A program made the translations under genes and the position numbers. DNA of 64,000 bases from Gordonia hankookensis. GTDB taxonomy: Bacteria > Actinomycetota > Actinomycetes > Mycobacteriales > Mycobacteriaceae. The stretch is taken from positions 744,001-808,000 of the forward strand of contig NZ_JACWMS010000001.1 of the NCBI RefSeq assembly GCF_014673215.1, in the 5' to 3' direction. Below, one piece after another: positions 62,113 to 64,000 of the stretch (positions are counted from its first letter, which is position 1; each line of letters begins with the position of its first letter). Under the pieces are notes generated by a model. That model did not search any database. It was not told the origin of the DNA and saw only the letters and a program-made list of their open reading frames with translations.

Positions 62113-63624
62113 CTATCGCCCTTCTTCGGTCCCCACCGGATCGGCGATCTCACCGCGCTCCCGTTTGCCGACCATCGAATGGCGCTGGCCATAGAGGAAG
62201 TAGACGGCCACACCGATCACCATCCAGACGACGAACCGGATCCAGGTGAGGGCCGAGAGGTTCAGCATCAGCCACAGACACGCGAGGATCGCCAATACCG
62301 GGATCACCGGACCGCCCGGCACGGTGAAGCCCCGGTCGAGGTCTGGCCGGGTCCGGCGCAGCACCATCACGCCGCCGGCCACCACGATGAAGGCGAACAG
62401 GGTGCCGACGTTCACCATCTCCTCGAGCTTGTCGATCGGGAAGAACCCGGCGACGATGGCGACCACGACACCGATGAGGATCGTCAGGCGGGCGGGTGTC
62501 CCGAACCGGGGATGGGTCTTCGACATCGCACGCGGCAGGAGGCCGTCGCGGCACATCGCGAACAGAATGCGCGACTGACCGAGCATCAGGACCATCACGA
62601 CCGTTGTCAGGCCCGCGAGCGCTCCGATGGCGATAACCTTCTCCGCCCAGGTCACCCCGTTCAGCGCAAAGGCGTCCGCGAGATTCGCCGCGTCGCCGTC
62701 TTCGGTGGTGGCGAGCTGCTTGTAGCTGACCATGCCGGTCACCACGATCGTGACGAGAACGTAGAGCACCGTCACGATGGCCAGCGAGCCGAGGATGCCG
62801 CGCGGGACATCCTTTCTCGGGTTCTTGGTCTCCTCCGCGGTGGTCGCGACGACGTCGAACCCGATGAACGCGAAGAACACGATGGACGCGGCGGCCAGCA
62901 CGCCGTACCAGCCATAGGAACTGTCCCCACCACCGGTGAGGAGCGAGAACAGGGTGGAGTCCACGGACTTCTCGGTGCCGGCACCGTGCTCCGCCGGAGG
63001 CACGAACGGCGTGTAGTTGTCGGCCTTGACGTAGAAGAAGCCCACGATGATCACCATCAGGACCACGGCGACCTTGATCGCGGTGATGATCGCCGACACC
63101 TGCGACGACAACCTCGTCCCGAGGACAAGCAGCGTCGTCACGATGGCGATGATGACCATCGCGCCCCAGTCGACGTCGTGTCCCCCGATGTCGACGGTGC
63201 CGCCGGCGAACCCGAACACGCTGCCGAGATAACTGGACCAGCCCTTGGCCACCACCGCGGCGCCGACCGCGAACTCCAGGATGAGATCCCACCCGAGGAT
63301 CCACGCCAAGAACTCGCCGAACGTGGCGTAGCCGAAGGTGTAGGCCGAACCGGCAACCGGGACCGTCGAGGCGAACTCGGCGTAGCAGAGCGCGGCGAGC
63401 GCGCAGGCGATCGCCGCCATCACGAACGACACCGAGATGGCCGGACCGGCCTTGTCGCCGGCGATAGAGGCGGTGATGGTGAAGATGCCTGCACCGATCA
63501 CCACCGACACACCGAAGACGACCAGGTTCCAGGCGGAGAGATCCTTCCGGAGTCTGTGCTCCGGTTCATCCGTGTCGGCCATCGACTGCTCGATGGTCTT
63601 CCTGCGGGTGAGCGGATTGGCCAT
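62113..63624 (-). CDS. APC-superfamily amino acid permease
   Basis: A 503-residue membrane protein with about twelve to fourteen helices. Helix 1 has the APC signature LVVFGVSVVIGAGIFTITA. The segment GPAISVSFVMAAIACALAALCYAEFASTVPVAGSAYTFGYATFGEFLAWILGWDLILEF follows, typical of the cationic amino acid transporter (CAT) group. Helix 6 has FFAFIGFDVVATTAEETKNP, with the conserved F-x-G-F-(E/D). The substrate is probably an amino acid. It lies upstream of ahcY on the same strand with a 133-bp gap, so a separate promoter for ahcY is likely. Confidence 0.9.
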   Translation of the reverse strand: MANPLTRRKTIEQSMADTDEPEHRLRKDLSAWNLVVFGVSVVIGAGIFTITASIAGDKAGPAISVSFVMAAIACALAALCYAEFASTVPVAGSAYTFGYATFGEFLAWILGWDLILEFAVGAAVVAKGWSSYLGSVFGFAGGTVDIGGHDVDWGAMVIIAIVTTLLVLGTRLSSQVSAIITAIKVAVVLMVIIVGFFYVKADNYTPFVPPAEHGAGTEKSVDSTLFSLLTGGGDSSYGWYGVLAAASIVFFAFIGFDVVATTAEETKNPRKDVPRGILGSLAIVTVLYVLVTIVVTGMVSYKQLATTEDGDAANLADAFALNGVTWAEKVIAIGALAGLTTVVMVLMLGQSRILFAMCRDGLLPRAMSKTHPRFGTPARLTILIGVVVAIVAGFFPIDKLEEMVNVGTLFAFIVVAGGVMVLRRTRPDLDRGFTVPGGPVIPVLAILACLWLMLNLSALTWIRFVVWMVIGVAVYFLYGQRHSMVGKRERGEIADPVGTEEGR

Positions 63625-63781
63625 CCGATGGACCTCCCGTTACCCGAGCCGGCGACAGGATCGCTGCCCGACTCGATCGTCGCGAACGTCTGGTGAAGCG
63701 ATTGCCTACGCTAGCCCACAGTCACGGGAGACGCGGCACGAATGCCGGTTCGCGTGTCCCGTCTGGCGGTCGCCGTGGTTC

Positions 63782-64000
63782 TCAGTTCCCGGTGCCGCGG
63801 TCGATGTCGGGTTCGAGATAGATGACCCGCGCCTGCGGCACCGCCGAACGCACCCGGACCTCGGCCGCATCGATCGTGTGCGCGACAGTGATGGCGTCGG
63901 CGCCCGCCGGAATGGCGATCTTCGCGGCGACGAGAAGTTCCTCGGGCCCGAGGTATTGGGTCTTCATGTGGATGACTCGGTCGACGCCGGCTGCGGCCAG
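63782..64000 (-). CDS. Cation diffusion facilitator family transporter, C-terminal part (partial)
   Basis: The reading frame enters from the right edge and stops at 63782, giving 72 visible residues. The segment GVDRVIHMKTQYLGPEELLVAAKIAI, then VRSAVPQARVIYLEPDIDRGTGN is the cytoplasmic metal-sensing C-terminal domain of CDF/ZnT-type cation exporters (the L-G-P-x-E-L-L-V-A-x-K and I-Y-L-E-P-D patterns). The six-helix membrane part lies outside the window. Zn or Fe/Mn export is the usual function; the metal cannot be told from this part. Confidence 0.75.
   Translation of the reverse strand: MAAAGVDRVIHMKTQYLGPEELLVAAKIAIPAGADAITVAHTIDAAEVRVRSAVPQARVIYLEPDIDRGTGN

Overview
The window is high-GC DNA from a mycolic-acid actinobacterium of the order Mycobacteriales. 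A Gordonia-type genome is my best guess. This rests on codon usage, MtrA-MtrB-LpqB, a SecA1-type SecA without a zinc tail, DesA3-type desaturases paired with a flavin/2Fe-2S reductase, a WS/DGAT gene, and a gene order that follows the M. tuberculosis Rv3227 to Rv3248c block. The genus is inference; no rRNA or tRNA gene was seen.

Layout. 1-8645: the tail of an SDR gene, an SGNH hydrolase, a pair of bacterial PH-domain membrane proteins, a Tat-exported FAD oxidoreductase with a TetR regulator and a 22-bp palindromic operator, a Nudix hydrolase, a cupin divergent from a BTAD-type regulator, a small acidic protein and a VOC protein. 8721-11022: aroA and rsgA. 11100-41143: a catabolic island of about 30 kb for myo-inositol and probably related cyclitols. 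41249-46907: two DesA3-like desaturases, a double-GNAT protein, their putative reductase and a DUF6912-like protein. 47028-58646: WS/DGAT, an Rv3235-family protein, secA, hpf, comF-like, lpqB, mtrB and mtrA. 58753-64000: tmk, a Pro-rich membrane protein, ahcY (sahH), an APC permease and the end of a cation diffusion facilitator.

The island carries the core myo-inositol route: iolG, iolE, iolD, iolB, iolC, a Cgl0159-type aldolase and mmsA/iolA. It also has a sugar-type ABC importer, an IolT-like MFS porter, an MFS exporter-like gene, six intact Gfo/Idh/MocA dehydrogenases, an SDR, a PhyH-type Fe(II)/2-oxoglutarate oxygenase, a hydroxypyruvate-isomerase-like TIM barrel, and GntR, LacI and LysR regulators. 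A shared operator, WTGTCYNNACAW, occurs at six sites across five promoter regions of the island and in front of the GntR gene itself. This argues for one IolR-like GntR regulon. A second, local LacI circuit (35975-38910) has two AGAACGTTCT operators 13 bp apart.

The oddest gene is at 18033-19214: a LacI-type sugar-sensing domain without its DNA-binding helix-turn-helix, joined in frame to the degraded N-terminal third of a Gfo/Idh/MocA dehydrogenase. The island also holds two blocks of REP-like repeats, between iolB and iolD and between iolG and mmsA. It lies precisely between rsgA and the desaturases, which are neighbours in M. tuberculosis.
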